Positions 31,827 through 39,714 of a stretch of DNA of 64,000 nt are shown one piece after another; positions within the stretch are counted from its first letter, which is position 1, and each line of letters begins with the position of its first letter. The position numbers and the translations under genes were made by a program. Source of the DNA: Mesorhizobium amorphae (GTDB taxonomy: Bacteria > Pseudomonadota > Alphaproteobacteria > Rhizobiales > Rhizobiaceae); NCBI GenBank assembly GCA_003240775.1, contig QFNI01000009.1:1-64000 (forward strand), given 5' to 3'. Under the pieces are notes generated by a model. The model was not told the DNA's origin. It made no database searches and saw only the letters and a list, made by a program, of their open reading frames with translations.

Positions 31827-32834
31827 GTGAAGTATCTTTCCCCCGACATCGATTTCGAGAAGCCCGGCAAGCAGGTGGGCGCGTTCCACGTGCCGCTGTC
31901 CGTCCACGACGACGCGTGGGGCGTGGTGCCCGTGCCGGTGGCCGTGATCAAGAACGGCGAGGGGCCGACCGTGATCCTGGAAGGCGGCAACCACGGCGAC
32001 GAGTATGAGGGGCCGATCGCGCTCGGCGAATTGATCCGCGAGCTCGACCCCGCCCAGGTGTCGGGCCGGCTGATCTTCGTGCCCGCCATCAACCAGCCGG
32101 CGGTGGAAGCGGCCTCGCGCACCTCGCCGATCGACGGCATCAACCTCAACCGCACCTTTCCGGGCGATGCGCAGGGCACCACCACGCGCCAGATCGCGGC
32201 CTTCGTGCACGACGTGCTGTTTCCGCTGGGCGACGTCTTCATCGACCTCCACTCGGGCGGCTCCTCGCTCGACATCATCCCGAGTGCCGTGATCGAGCCC
32301 GGCCGCACGCCCGGGCAGCATGCGGCGAATGTCGCAGCCGCCCAGGCTTTTGGGGCGCCGATCGCGGTGGTGATCGACAACCGCGGCGACACGCGCACGG
32401 CAACCGCATCCGCGGCGGCTGCCGGCATGACGGTGATCGGCACGGAGATGGCGGGGGCGGGAAGCGTGTCGATCGAGGCGCTGGCGCTCTGCCGTCGCGG
32501 CGTGCGCAACGTGCTCGCCCATCTGGGCGTCCTGTCGACCGAGTTTGCCTCGCCCCCGGCCCACGAGCCGCGCCTCTACGCGCTGGGGCCCAAGGCGCAC
32601 CTGATCGCGGAAGACGACGGGGTGTTCGAGCCGCTGCATCCCCTGGGCGCGGAGGTGAAGGCCGGCGAGCTTGCCGGCCGCATCCATTTTCTGCTTCAAC
32701 CCGGCCGCGCGCCGGTCGACCTCCATTTCCGCGCGAGCGGCATCGTCTATGGTCGCCGCCGCCCCGGTCGCACGCGCCCCGGAAACTGCTGCCTTGTGGT
32801 GGCGAGCCCTTACGAGAAGCCTGAAGCACGATGA
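31827..32834 (+). CDS. DoeB/EutE-like M14-family deacylase
   Basis: 335 residues of the succinylglutamate-desuccinylase/aspartoacylase group. Zinc ligands are His and Glu in GGNHGDEYEGPIAL and a later His in FIDLHSGGSSLDI; SRTSPIDGINLNRTFPG is the substrate segment. Overall it closely resembles DoeB/EutE, which removes acetyl from N-alpha-acetyl-diaminobutyrate in ectoine breakdown. It overlaps by 4 bases with an EutB-like gene. The rest of the ectoine pathway (hydrolase, aminotransferase, dehydrogenase) is absent from the window, so another N-acyl amino acid could be the substrate. Confidence 0.85.
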   Translation: MKYLSPDIDFEKPGKQVGAFHVPLSVHDDAWGVVPVPVAVIKNGEGPTVILEGGNHGDEYEGPIALGELIRELDPAQVSGRLIFVPAINQPAVEAASRTSPIDGINLNRTFPGDAQGTTTRQIAAFVHDVLFPLGDVFIDLHSGGSSLDIIPSAVIEPGRTPGQHAANVAAAQAFGAPIAVVIDNRGDTRTATASAAAAGMTVIGTEMAGAGSVSIEALALCRRGVRNVLAHLGVLSTEFASPPAHEPRLYALGPKAHLIAEDDGVFEPLHPLGAEVKAGELAGRIHFLLQPGRAPVDLHFRASGIVYGRRRPGRTRPGNCCLVVASPYEKPEAR

Positions 32835-33769
32835 TCACGCTCGAAGACGTCCAGGCCGCGGCCTCCCGCATCGCGCCCTTCGTTCGCGAAACCCCCACGA
32901 TCGAGGTGAAGGCGGTGTCCGAGCCGGTGACCGACGCCCGGCTCGCGCTGAAGCTCGAATCGCTCCAGGTGAGCGGCTCGTTCAAGGCACGCGGCGCCAC
33001 CAACAAGCTCTTGTCCACACCCAGGGAGCGGCTCCAACGCGGCATCGTCACGGCGTCCGGCGGCAATCACGGCCTGGCCGTGGCGCGCGCCGCGAAGCTC
33101 GCGGGCGTCCCCGCCACCGTGTTCGTGACCACGAGCGCCACGCCCGAGAAGCGCGAGAAGCTCAAGCGCTGGGGTGCCACGGTCGAAGTGGTGGGCGCGA
33201 TCTGGAACGAGACCAACGAGGCAGCACTCGCCTTTGCGGAACAAACCGGCGCGGCCTATTTCCACCCCTTCGCCGACCCAGCCGTGATGGCGGGGCAGGG
33301 CACGGCGGGCCTGGAGCTCATCAGGGCGCTGCCCGAGATGGACACGCTGCTCGTGGCCATCGGCGGTGGCGGCCTGATCTGCGGGCTGAGCGTAGCCCTC
33401 AAGGCGCTCAAGCCCTCGATCCGCATCATCGGCATCGAACCCGAAGGCTCCCCCACGCTCAAGGCATCGCTCGACGCCGGCCGCGTCGTGCGGCTCCCCG
33501 AGGTCACGAGCCAGGTCGCCACCATGAGCTGCGCGGAAACAGACCCCCGCGTCTTCGACATCGTGCGCGAGCACGTCGACGACATCGTGCTGGTCTCCGA
33601 CCAGGCCATGCTCGAAGCCTCTCGCTGGCTCTGGTTCGAACTCGGCCTAGCCGCCGACCTGAGCGGCGCCGCCGCCATCGCAGCCCTCCGGAGCAAGCAC
33701 GTCCAGATCGGATCGGATGCGGTGGTGGCCGCCTTGGTCTGCGGCGCGGGACCGGAAGGGGTTCTGTAA
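32831..33769 (+). CDS. PLP-dependent threonine/serine dehydratase family (EutB-like)
   Basis: 312 residues of fold-type II PLP enzymes. The PLP Lys is in SGSFKARGATNK, the substrate loop in TASGGNHGLAVA, and the phosphate-binding loop in AIGGGGLICGLS. A regulatory ACT domain is absent, as in catabolic forms. EutB-type proteins of hydroxyectoine clusters belong to this group and dehydrate beta-hydroxy amino acids. The ATGA overlap with the deacylase indicates co-translation: deacylate, then dehydrate and deaminate. Confidence 0.87.
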   Translation: MITLEDVQAAASRIAPFVRETPTIEVKAVSEPVTDARLALKLESLQVSGSFKARGATNKLLSTPRERLQRGIVTASGGNHGLAVARAAKLAGVPATVFVTTSATPEKREKLKRWGATVEVVGAIWNETNEAALAFAEQTGAAYFHPFADPAVMAGQGTAGLELIRALPEMDTLLVAIGGGGLICGLSVALKALKPSIRIIGIEPEGSPTLKASLDAGRVVRLPEVTSQVATMSCAETDPRVFDIVREHVDDIVLVSDQAMLEASRWLWFELGLAADLSGAAAIAALRSKHVQIGSDAVVAALVCGAGPEGVL

Positions 33770-33777
33770 AACCCCTC

Positions 33778-33806
33778 TGCTTCGAGGCTGACGCCGCCTC
33801 GAAGCA
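33778..33806. terminator. Hairpin after the dehydratase gene
   Basis: A perfect 11-bp stem, TGCTTCGAGGC/GCCTCGAAGCA with a 7-base loop, starts 9 bases after the stop codon. No T-run follows, so termination is probable but not certain. Confidence 0.55.
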
Positions 33807-33910
33807 ATCAGGCTGAGCCCACTCGCAAAGGCCGCGCCTTCGCAAGCCGCTGTCGCATGGCGGCAGCAAACGTCAAGTTCTTGATGAATTCAAACAGCGC
33901 TGGGGAGTGA

Positions 33911-33986
<76 letters not shown>

Positions 33987-34154
33987 ACTGGCCGACCCCT
34001 GGGGGCGGCGGTGCGGGGTTGGGGCCCCGCGGTCGAAGCGGCTTCTAAAGCCAGTGCCCGGCAAGATCAAGCGGGCTGTGAAGGGTTTTTCCGATTGCTT
34101 GGCCCGAGGGCGAAAAAGCGGGCGGGAGCAGGGAAGCGCCCGCCCGGCAGGACC

Positions 34155-34544
34155 TCAATTCTCGTCGTCGTCGCCCACGCCGACGATGCCGCTCATGTCG
34201 TCGTCTTCCTCTTCCTCGTCTTCGAGGAAGGTGTCCTCCTCGTCGTCGCCAAGGTCCACGTCGTCGTCGCTGTCGTCGATGTCGGGCACGTCGTCGCCGC
34301 CCTTGGCCTCCTCGTCGGCCTCTTCGAGCGACACGACCTCGGCGCCGTCCTCCTCGGTCTCGGGCGTCTCGCGCTCCTCCACCTCTTCCTCCTGCTCGCG
34401 CACGCTGCTGCCAGCACTCTCGAAGAAGGTGCGGGGATAGGCCGTGCCCGTGTAGGGGGACACGATCGGATCCTTGTTCAGGTCATAGAACTTCCGGCCC
34501 GTTTCGGGGTCGATCCGCTTGGTGCCGAGCTTGGGGTCCGCCAT
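34155..34544 (-). CDS. FYDLN-type acidic protein (TIGR02300 family)
   Basis: 129 residues from an ATG at 34544. The N-terminal 35 residues (LGTKRIDPETGRKFYDLNKD, then PIVSPYTG) match a small alphaproteobacterial family in which a zinc ribbon normally carries two CPxCG pairs. Here all four Cys are replaced (DPET, SPYT), a variant I associate with Hyphomicrobiales. The rest is an extremely acidic, probably disordered tail of Asp/Glu runs (about residues 50-120). The function is unknown. It lies between tRNA-Ala and aroA, as in relatives, and is transcribed away from aroA. Confidence 0.88.
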   Translation of the reverse strand: MADPKLGTKRIDPETGRKFYDLNKDPIVSPYTGTAYPRTFFESAGSSVREQEEEVEERETPETEEDGAEVVSLEEADEEAKGGDDVPDIDDSDDDVDLGDDEEDTFLEDEEEEDDDMSGIVGVGDDDEN

Positions 34545-34643
34545 GGAAGAACACTCATCTTGCCGCTTTTCTTGCCCCTTAGACACAAGAGCGCGGACCT
34601 GTCAAAACCAAATGCCCTCGCGGCCCGGGCGGGAGCGCACAGT

Positions 34644-34664
34644 CTTGCGGGAAGCGCCCGCAAG
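34644..34664. other. Hairpin in the aroA leader
   Basis: A perfect 8-bp stem, CTTGCGGG/CCCGCAAG with a 5-base loop, lies in the 212-base divergent gap between the acidic-protein gene and aroA. The downstream part of the gap (TTTTTGCGG... then GGGCTAGGAGG near 34708-34720) could be the aroA promoter region. The function of the hairpin is unclear. Confidence 0.35.
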
Positions 34665-34756
34665 GTTTGGTCTCCCGCAAAGCCCGTTTCGTTTTTGCGG
34701 CGGACTGGGCTAGGAGGCGGCACACAGTTTTCGTTTCCGTGCCGGTCGTTTCCCCC

Positions 34757-36097
34757 ATGTCCCATTCCCAAGCAGCCGTTTCCGCCACCGCGCGCAAGGC
34801 GCATGCCCTCAAGGGCAGCGTGCGCCTGCCCGGCGACAAGTCGATCTCGCACCGTTCGGTGATGTTCGGCGGGCTCGCCTCGGGCGAGACGCGCGTCTCG
34901 GGCTTGCTCGAAGGCGAGGACGTGCTGCGCTCGGCCGATGCCATGCGCGCCTTCGGTGCCAGAATCGAAAAGGCCGGCGAGGAGTGGGTGATCCAAGGCG
35001 TGGGCAATGGCTGCCTGCTGGAGCCCAGGGACGCGCTCGACTTCGGCAATGCCGGCACGGGCTCGCGCCTGGTGATGGGGCTTGCCGGCACCTACGATTT
35101 CGAGACCACGTTCATGGGCGACGCGTCGCTTTCCAAGCGCCCGATGGGCCGCGTGCTCGATCCGCTGCGGCAGATGGGGGTGCAGGTCCTGCGCGCGGGC
35201 GCGGGCGATCGCATGCCGCTCACCCTGCGGGGCCCGCGGCTCGCCGCGCCGATCACCTATCGCGTGCCGATGGCATCCGCCCAGGTCAAATCAGCCGTGC
35301 TTCTGGCGGGCTTGAACACGGCGGGCGTCACGACGGTGATCGAGCCCGTGATGACGCGCGACCACACCGAAAAGATGCTCCAGGGCTTCGGCGCGAAGCT
35401 CGAGGTGGATACCGACGAGAAGGGTGTGCGCACCATCCGGATCGAGGGGCAGGGCAGTCTCGCCGGCCAGGTGATCGCGGTTCCGGGTGACCCGTCCTCG
35501 GCCGCGTTTCCGCTGGTCGCGGCCCTTCTCGTGCCGGGCTCGGAAGTGGTGATCGAGAACGTTCTGATGAATCCGACGCGCACCGGCCTGATCCTGACGC
35601 TGCAGGAGATGGGCGGCGACATCACGATCGAGAACGCGCGGGTCGCGGGCGGCGAGGATGTGGCGGACCTGCGCGTGCGCGGCTCGGACCTGCGCGGGGT
35701 CGCGGTGCCGGCCGAGCGCGCGCCCTCCATGATCGACGAATATCCGGTGCTCGCGGTGGCCGCGGCCTTTGCGCAAGGCGAAACGCGCATGGACGGGCTC
35801 GACGAACTGCGCGTCAAGGAATCCGACCGGCTCGCGGCGGTCGCGCGCGGGCTCGAAGCCAACGGCGTCGACTGCACGGAAGGCGAGGCGTCGCTTTGCG
35901 TGCGCGGGCGCCCCGACGGCCGGGGCCTGGGCGGCGGCACGGTCGCAACCCATCTCGACCACCGCATCGCCATGAGCTTCCTGGTGATGGGCTTAGCCTC
36001 CGAGAAGCCTGTGACGGTGGACGACCGCGCGATGATCGCGACGAGCTTCCCGCAGTTCCTGCCGCTGATGGCGGGGCTCGGCGCGGACATCGCGTGA
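34757..36097 (+). CDS. aroA: 3-phosphoshikimate 1-carboxyvinyltransferase (EPSP synthase)
   Basis: 446 residues from the ATG at 34757. It joins shikimate-3-phosphate and PEP in the sixth step of the shikimate pathway. Signature segments are LPGDKSISHRSVMFGGLASG, DFGNAGTGSRLVMGL, SAQVKSAVLLAGL, DELRVKESDRL and THLDHRIAMSFLVMG. The sequence (ALKGSVRLPGDKS with GNAGTG followed by S) is of the class II type found in Agrobacterium relatives; this typing is tentative. It heads the aroA, membrane gene, cmk, rpsA group. Confidence 0.97.
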   Translation: MSHSQAAVSATARKAHALKGSVRLPGDKSISHRSVMFGGLASGETRVSGLLEGEDVLRSADAMRAFGARIEKAGEEWVIQGVGNGCLLEPRDALDFGNAGTGSRLVMGLAGTYDFETTFMGDASLSKRPMGRVLDPLRQMGVQVLRAGAGDRMPLTLRGPRLAAPITYRVPMASAQVKSAVLLAGLNTAGVTTVIEPVMTRDHTEKMLQGFGAKLEVDTDEKGVRTIRIEGQGSLAGQVIAVPGDPSSAAFPLVAALLVPGSEVVIENVLMNPTRTGLILTLQEMGGDITIENARVAGGEDVADLRVRGSDLRGVAVPAERAPSMIDEYPVLAVAAAFAQGETRMDGLDELRVKESDRLAAVARGLEANGVDCTEGEASLCVRGRPDGRGLGGGTVATHLDHRIAMSFLVMGLASEKPVTVDDRAMIATSFPQFLPLMAGLGADIA

Positions 36098-36109
36098 GGC
36101 GCTGAGGGC

Positions 36110-36466
36110 ATGGCATCGCTCGAACAGACCGCGGGGTTCTTCACCGCTCTCCTGCTCTACATCATGCTGGCCGTGCCGTTCTTCGTCTGGTCGGCACGGG
36201 CGAGCCTTGCGAGCGCCCGGAGCCTGGTGGACGGGCGGATGCGCGGGCGGCCCGGCCGCGGAACCACGATCTTCCTGTGCGTCCTGCCGCTTCTTTTCGT
36301 GATCTACCATGTGGTGAGCGGCATCGTCGCGACCGAACAAAGCGAGTGGAGCGCTTATGCGTTTCTCGCGCTGTCGCCCGCCTGCGGCATGATCGCGGGC
36401 TATCTCTTGGGTTGGCTCTGGGCGCAGAACGGTGGTCCGGGCGTGGGACGTTGGGGACAGGAATGA
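36110..36466 (+). CDS. Small membrane protein between aroA and cmk
   Basis: 118 residues with three or four hydrophobic segments (about 8-30, 52-72, 83-105), separated by a basic loop RSLVDGRMRGRPGRG. I do not recognise a functional family. It starts 12 bases after aroA and overlaps the cmk start by 4 bases, so it is translated as part of this operon. Confidence 0.75.
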   Translation: MASLEQTAGFFTALLLYIMLAVPFFVWSARASLASARSLVDGRMRGRPGRGTTIFLCVLPLLFVIYHVVSGIVATEQSEWSAYAFLALSPACGMIAGYLLGWLWAQNGGPGVGRWGQE

Positions 36467-37101
36467 CGGACAGGTTGGTGATCGCCATCGACGGACCCGC
36501 CGCTTCGGGCAAGGGGACGCTGGCGCGGCTGGTGGCCGAGCGCTACCGGCTGCCGCATCTCGACACCGGGCTGAGCTATCGCGCGGTGGCGCAGATGCTG
36601 CTTTCCAAGAACCTGCCGCTCGACAACGAGGCGCTGGCCGCAGAGGAGGCTGGGCGCGTCGATCTCGGGCGGATGGACAAGGCCGCGCTTTCGCTCCACG
36701 CGGTGGGGGAAGCCGCTTCCCGGATCGCGGTGTTTCCGCTCGTGCGGCGGGTGCTCGTGGAAAAGCAGCGCCTCTTTGCCTCGGGGCCCAAGGGTGCAGT
36801 GCTTGACGGGCGCGACATCGGCACGGTGGTGTGCCCGCAAGCGCGCGTGAAGATTTTCCTGACCGCCTCGCCCGCCGAACGCGCCAAGCGGCGGCTGCGC
36901 GAGATCGAGGCGCGCGGGGGCTCGGGCGATCTCGCCGCCATCCAGGGAGACATCGAAACGCGCGACCGGCGCGACAGCGAGCGGGCGGACTCGCCGCTCA
37001 AGCCGGCGGCGGACGCGCACTTGCTCGACACCAGCGAACTCGATATAGACGCCGCGTTCCTTGCAGCCTGCCGCATCATAGACGACGCGCTGGCCGCATA
37101 G
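36463..37101 (+). CDS. cmk: (d)CMP kinase
   Basis: 212 residues: P-loop IDGPAASGKGTLARLVAERY, LDTGLSYRAVA, the CMP-binding LDGRDIGTVVCPQA segment, and the lid region RRDSERADSPLKPAADA. It phosphorylates CMP and dCMP for nucleotide recycling. The start overlaps the upstream stop (ATGA). rpsA follows after a 220-base leader, the common alphaproteobacterial order. Confidence 0.96.
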   Translation: MTDRLVIAIDGPAASGKGTLARLVAERYRLPHLDTGLSYRAVAQMLLSKNLPLDNEALAAEEAGRVDLGRMDKAALSLHAVGEAASRIAVFPLVRRVLVEKQRLFASGPKGAVLDGRDIGTVVCPQARVKIFLTASPAERAKRRLREIEARGGSGDLAAIQGDIETRDRRDSERADSPLKPAADAHLLDTSELDIDAAFLAACRIIDDALAA

Positions 37102-37134
37102 GGCGCTCCCCGCATCTGGGGCGCCAAGCTTTTT
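37102..37134 (+). terminator. Likely terminator after cmk
   Basis: GGCGCTCCCC (37102-37111) pairs with GGGGCGCC (37118-37125) with one bulged T, followed by AAGC and a run of five T. It fits a Rho-independent terminator or attenuator before rpsA. Confidence 0.6.
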
Positions 37135-37220
37135 CGCCGGCAGTCGTGGCGATGGGCGGCGCAAATCCCCATATCGGGCGCATCACATCACCCGCAGCCT
37201 GTTTCGGGCTCCGCGCCGAA

Positions 37221-37306
37221 CGCTTCCGATCGGAAGCGATGGGGATTCCCCACGAGCGCCGGACCAGGCCCCGCAACTCGAACCCGGCGCTTGCCTCCTC
37301 GGAGGC
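37221..37306 (+). promoter_or_regulatory. rpsA leader with two palindromes
   Basis: CGCTTCCGATCGGAAGCG (37221-37238) is a perfect 18-base palindrome. GCCTCC-TC-GGAGGC (37293-37306) is a second inverted repeat only 15 bases before the start codon, just ahead of the AGGAG ribosome site. They could be operators or RNA structures for autogenous control of S1 synthesis, which is known in other bacteria though with different structures. Confidence 0.45.
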
Positions 37307-37321
37307 TTCTCAGGAGAACCA

Positions 37322-39034
37322 ATGTCACAAACCGTTGCCAACAAGGCAAACCCCTCCCGCGACGACTTCGCTTCGCTGCTTGAAGAGTCGTTTGGAGACG
37401 GCCATTCCGGCGAAGGCCAGGTCGTTCGCGGCCGCGTCACGGCCATCGAAAAGGACATGGCCATCATCGATGTCGGCCTCAAGGTCGAAGGCCGCGTGCC
37501 GCTCAAGGAGTTCGGCGCCAAGGCCAAGGACGGCCAGCTGAACGTCGGCGACACCGTCGAAGTCTATGTCGAGCGCATCGAGAACGCGCTTGGCGAAGCC
37601 ATGCTTTCCCGCGACAAGGCCCGTCGCGAAGAATCCTGGGGCAAGCTCGAAGAGAAGTTCGCCAAGAACGAGCGCGTCGAAGGCGTCATCTTCAACCAGG
37701 TCAAGGGCGGCTTCACCGTCGACCTCGACGGCGCGGTGGCCTTCCTGCCCCGCTCACAGGTCGATATCCGCCCGATCCGCGACGTCACGCCGCTCATGCA
37801 CACGCCGCAGCCCTTTGAGATCCTCAAGATGGATCGCCGCCGGGGCAACATCGTCGTGTCGCGCCGCACGGTTCTTGAGGAATCGCGTGCCGAGCAGCGT
37901 TCCGAGATCGTCCAGAACCTCGAAGAGGGTCAGGTGGTCGAGGGCGTGGTCAAGAACATCACCGACTACGGCGCGTTCGTGGATCTGGGCGGCATCGACG
38001 GCCTGCTCCACGTCACCGACATGGCCTGGCGCCGCGTCAACCATCCGACCGAGATCCTGCAGATCGGCCAGACGGTGAAGGTGCAGATCATCCGCATCAA
38101 CCAGGAAACCCACCGCATCTCGCTCGGCATGAAGCAGCTCGAGAGCGATCCTTGGGGCGACATCGGCACCAAGTATCCGATCGGCAAGAAGATCCGCGGC
38201 ACGGTCACCAACATCACCGACTACGGCGCGTTCGTGGAGCTCGAGCCCGGCATCGAGGGCCTGATCCACGTGTCCGAGATGTCGTGGACCAAGAAGAACG
38301 TGCACCCCGGCAAGATCCTGTCCACCTCGCAGCAGGCGGACGTGGTCGTGCTCGAAGTGGACCCGCAGAAGCGCCGCATCAGCCTCGGCCTCAAGCAGAC
38401 GCTCGAGAATCCGTGGGAAGCCTTCGCGCGCAACCACCCCGTCGGCTCGATCGTCGAGGGCGAAGTCAAGAACAAGACCGAGTTCGGCCTGTTCATCGGT
38501 CTCGAAGGCGATGTGGACGGCATGGTGCACCTCAGCGACCTCGACTGGGTCAAGCCCGGCGAGCAGGCGATCGAGGACTACCAGCGCGGCCAGATGGTGC
38601 GCGCCCAGGTGCTCGACGTCGACCAGGACAAGGAGCGCATCAGCCTCGGCATCAAGCAGCTGGCGCGTGAGTCGGCCGATGCCGGCGGCGCGCCTGGCGA
38701 ACTGCGCAAGAACGCGGTGGTCACCTGCGAAGTGATCGCGATCAAGGACGGCGGCATCGAGGTTCGCCTCGTGGAGTCGGGCTTCGACACGTTCATCAAG
38801 CGCAACGACCTGTCGCGTGACCGCGACGAGCAGCGCCCCGAGCGCTTCACGGTCGGCCAGAAGGTCGACGCCCGCGTGATCGCCTGGGACAAGAAGACCA
38901 AGAAGCTCCAGGTCTCCATCAAGGCGCTCGAGATCGCCGAAGAAAAGGAAGCGGTTGCCCAGTACGGCTCGACCGACTCCGGCGCTTCGCTCGGCGACAT
39001 CCTGGGCGCAGCCCTCAAGGGCCGCGGCGAGTAA
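37322..39034 (+). CDS. rpsA: 30S ribosomal protein S1
   Basis: 570 residues with six S1 OB-fold repeats, the full-length alphaproteobacterial form. Repeats are visible at about 35-105, 120-185, 205-275, 290-360, 380-450 and 465-540, each with motifs such as VKNITDYGAFVDLGGIDGLLH and VTNITDYGAFVELEPGIEGLIH. S1 unfolds and delivers mRNA to the 30S subunit. The start is ATG with AGGAG 9 bases upstream. A strong terminator follows. Confidence 0.98.
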   Translation: MSQTVANKANPSRDDFASLLEESFGDGHSGEGQVVRGRVTAIEKDMAIIDVGLKVEGRVPLKEFGAKAKDGQLNVGDTVEVYVERIENALGEAMLSRDKARREESWGKLEEKFAKNERVEGVIFNQVKGGFTVDLDGAVAFLPRSQVDIRPIRDVTPLMHTPQPFEILKMDRRRGNIVVSRRTVLEESRAEQRSEIVQNLEEGQVVEGVVKNITDYGAFVDLGGIDGLLHVTDMAWRRVNHPTEILQIGQTVKVQIIRINQETHRISLGMKQLESDPWGDIGTKYPIGKKIRGTVTNITDYGAFVELEPGIEGLIHVSEMSWTKKNVHPGKILSTSQQADVVVLEVDPQKRRISLGLKQTLENPWEAFARNHPVGSIVEGEVKNKTEFGLFIGLEGDVDGMVHLSDLDWVKPGEQAIEDYQRGQMVRAQVLDVDQDKERISLGIKQLARESADAGGAPGELRKNAVVTCEVIAIKDGGIEVRLVESGFDTFIKRNDLSRDRDEQRPERFTVGQKVDARVIAWDKKTKKLQVSIKALEIAEEKEAVAQYGSTDSGASLGDILGAALKGRGE

Positions 39035-39055
39035 GCTTCGCCCCACCGACAAGGA

Positions 39056-39083
39056 AAAGCCCCGCCATCGTGCGGGGCTTTTT
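39056..39083 (+). terminator. Rho-independent terminator of rpsA
   Basis: AAAGCCCCGC (39056-39065) pairs with GCGGGGCTTT (39072-39081) around a 6-base loop and runs into TTTTT. This is the clearest intrinsic terminator in the window. Confidence 0.92.
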
Positions 39084-39246
39084 CGTCTGGGGGAGAGCAG
39101 GAGGCGCGATGAAAGGCAAACACGAAACGCTGCCTGACCCTCGCGCGCACTGAAGCCGCCCAGGAAGGACGCTTCACCTTTTTCGCTTATGACCCCCGAT
39201 CGGCCTCCTCTGAACCGAGGCCCATCCAACACTCGGCGGGGATCGT

Positions 39247-39714
39247 TTGGACTATCTGCTGCTGAAATACCTCCACGTGCTGGGCGCCATCGTGATCCTC
39301 GGCACCGGCACGGGGATCGCCTTCTTCATGCTGATGGCGCATCGCACGCAGGATGCGGCCTTCATCGCCCGCACCGCAGGTGTGGTGGTGGTGGCCGACA
39401 TGGTGTTCACCGCGAGTGCCGTGCTGGCGCAGCCCGTCACGGGGTATCTGCTCGCGGAGATGATGGGCATCCCGCTCTGGGAGGGATGGCTCGGGTTGGC
39501 GCTCGTCCTGTACGGCGTGGCGGGCGTCTTCTGGCTTCCCGTGGTCTGGATACAGGCGCGGATGCGCGATCTCGCGCGCGAGGCCGCGCATGCCGGACAC
39601 CCGTTGCCGCCCCTCTATCATCGGCTGTTCCGCATCTGGTTCTTGTTCGGCTTTCCGGGCTTCGGCTCGGTGATGGCCATCCTTTGGCTCATGATCGCGC
39701 GGCCCGCCCTATGA
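39247..39714 (+). CDS. DUF2269-like integral membrane protein
   Basis: 155 residues from a TTG with GGGGATC upstream. Four hydrophobic segments (about 4-30, 42-68, 78-103, 130-152), with LKYLHVLGAIVILGTGTGIAFFMLMAHRT at the start; a conserved His in the first helix suggests a heme or metal-binding membrane bundle, but that is speculative. The stop overlaps the next start (ATGA), pairing it with the epimerase/DoxX-like protein. Confidence 0.82.
   Translation: MDYLLLKYLHVLGAIVILGTGTGIAFFMLMAHRTQDAAFIARTAGVVVVADMVFTASAVLAQPVTGYLLAEMMGIPLWEGWLGLALVLYGVAGVFWLPVVWIQARMRDLAREAAHAGHPLPPLYHRLFRIWFLFGFPGFGSVMAILWLMIARPAL

Noticed and set aside
39108..39152. A 14-codon plus-strand frame with a GGAGG-like site after the rpsA terminator
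   Set aside because: Too short to judge, not conserved as far as I can see, and followed by no structure suggesting a leader peptide.
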